From assembly GCF_009695865.1 (NCBI RefSeq), contig NZ_VUNB01000004.1, forward strand, positions 186,001 through 250,000: DNA of 64,000 nucleotides, given 5' to 3'. The notes beneath the pieces were generated by a model, which saw nothing but the letters and a program-made list of their open reading frames with translations, did not search any database and was not told the DNA's origin. Source of the DNA: Allobaileyella intestinalis. GTDB taxonomy: Bacteria > Bacillota > Clostridia > Peptostreptococcales > Anaerovoracaceae. Positions 63,967 through 64,000 of this stretch are shown here, piece by piece (the stretch's first letter is position 1; each line of letters starts with the position of its first letter). The position numbers and the translations under genes are program-made.

Positions 63967-64000
63967 CTGTTTCTCTGCCTCCTGATCATCACCCATATTA

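Noticed and set aside
1-64000. CRISPR array, prophage or classical defence island
   Set aside because: No regularly spaced repeats, Cas genes, phage structural genes, or restriction or toxin-antitoxin pairs seen; TnpB at 21822-22988 belongs to an IS607 element.

Overview
The window reads as chromosome of an anaerobic Bacillota of the class Clostridia. The signs are strong AGGAGG ribosome binding sites, textbook SigA promoters, a dgt-dnaG-rpoD-trmK operon, a class A RNase P RNA, a leucine T-box, a cobalamin riboswitch, a predicted K+-dependent (probably Na+-pumping) membrane pyrophosphatase, and a giant 2-hydroxyacyl-CoA dehydratase activase-like protein of the kind found in anaerobes. I cannot fix the genus. 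Most genes lie on the minus strand.

Layout. 1-5.3 kb: secD (cut by the window edge), yajC, two tRNA-Leu genes, coaE and polA. 5.4-9.8 kb: P1-family peptidase, MFS transporter and, divergent, an OPT-family oligopeptide transporter behind a structured leader. 9.9-10.9 kb: a 6S RNA gene and yebC. 11-15.8 kb: the 1451-residue activase-like protein and rnpB. 15.8-21.6 kb: housekeeping operon dgt-dnaG-rpoD-trmK-ykvI-like. 21.7-23.7 kb: an AT-rich IS607-family element (serine recombinase TnpA, RNA-guided nuclease TnpB, probable reRNA) between dgt and dut. 23.7-32.7 kb: dut, M16 peptidase, an unrecognised acidic protein, then pepF-nadK-rluD, a DUF975 membrane protein, an alpha/beta hydrolase and thiN. 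32.8-42.5 kb: pheST, a metallophosphoesterase, a radical SAM protein with a coupled mini-ORF, hppA, secG and a DUF815 ATPase.

42.6-54.1 kb is a full branched-chain amino acid block. ilvBNC and ilvDA run left and leuACDB runs right from a shared divergent promoter region. The leu operon sits behind a T-box whose apparent specifier is CUC, the codon read by the tRNA-Leu(GAG) encoded at 1.8 kb.

54.2-64 kb is the accessory-looking end. It holds a 1156-residue fusion (Old Yellow Enzyme, FeS, FAD/NAD reductase, SDR epimerase, zinc ribbon), divergent from a MerR-type regulator; a TDT-family carrier; a C_GCAxxG_C_C redox protein; and a cobalt/tetrapyrrole group (small lipoprotein, lipoprotein CbiK chelatase under a cobalamin riboswitch, FecE/BtuD-type ABC ATPase).

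A recurring motif is an intrinsic terminator in the 5' leader: leuA (T-box), cbiK (riboswitch), secG, the C_GCAxxG gene, the merR gene and the radical SAM gene. The last four have no recognised sensor and are the best places to look for undescribed regulation. I saw no CRISPR array, prophage or classical defence island; the IS607 TnpB is the only programmable nuclease.
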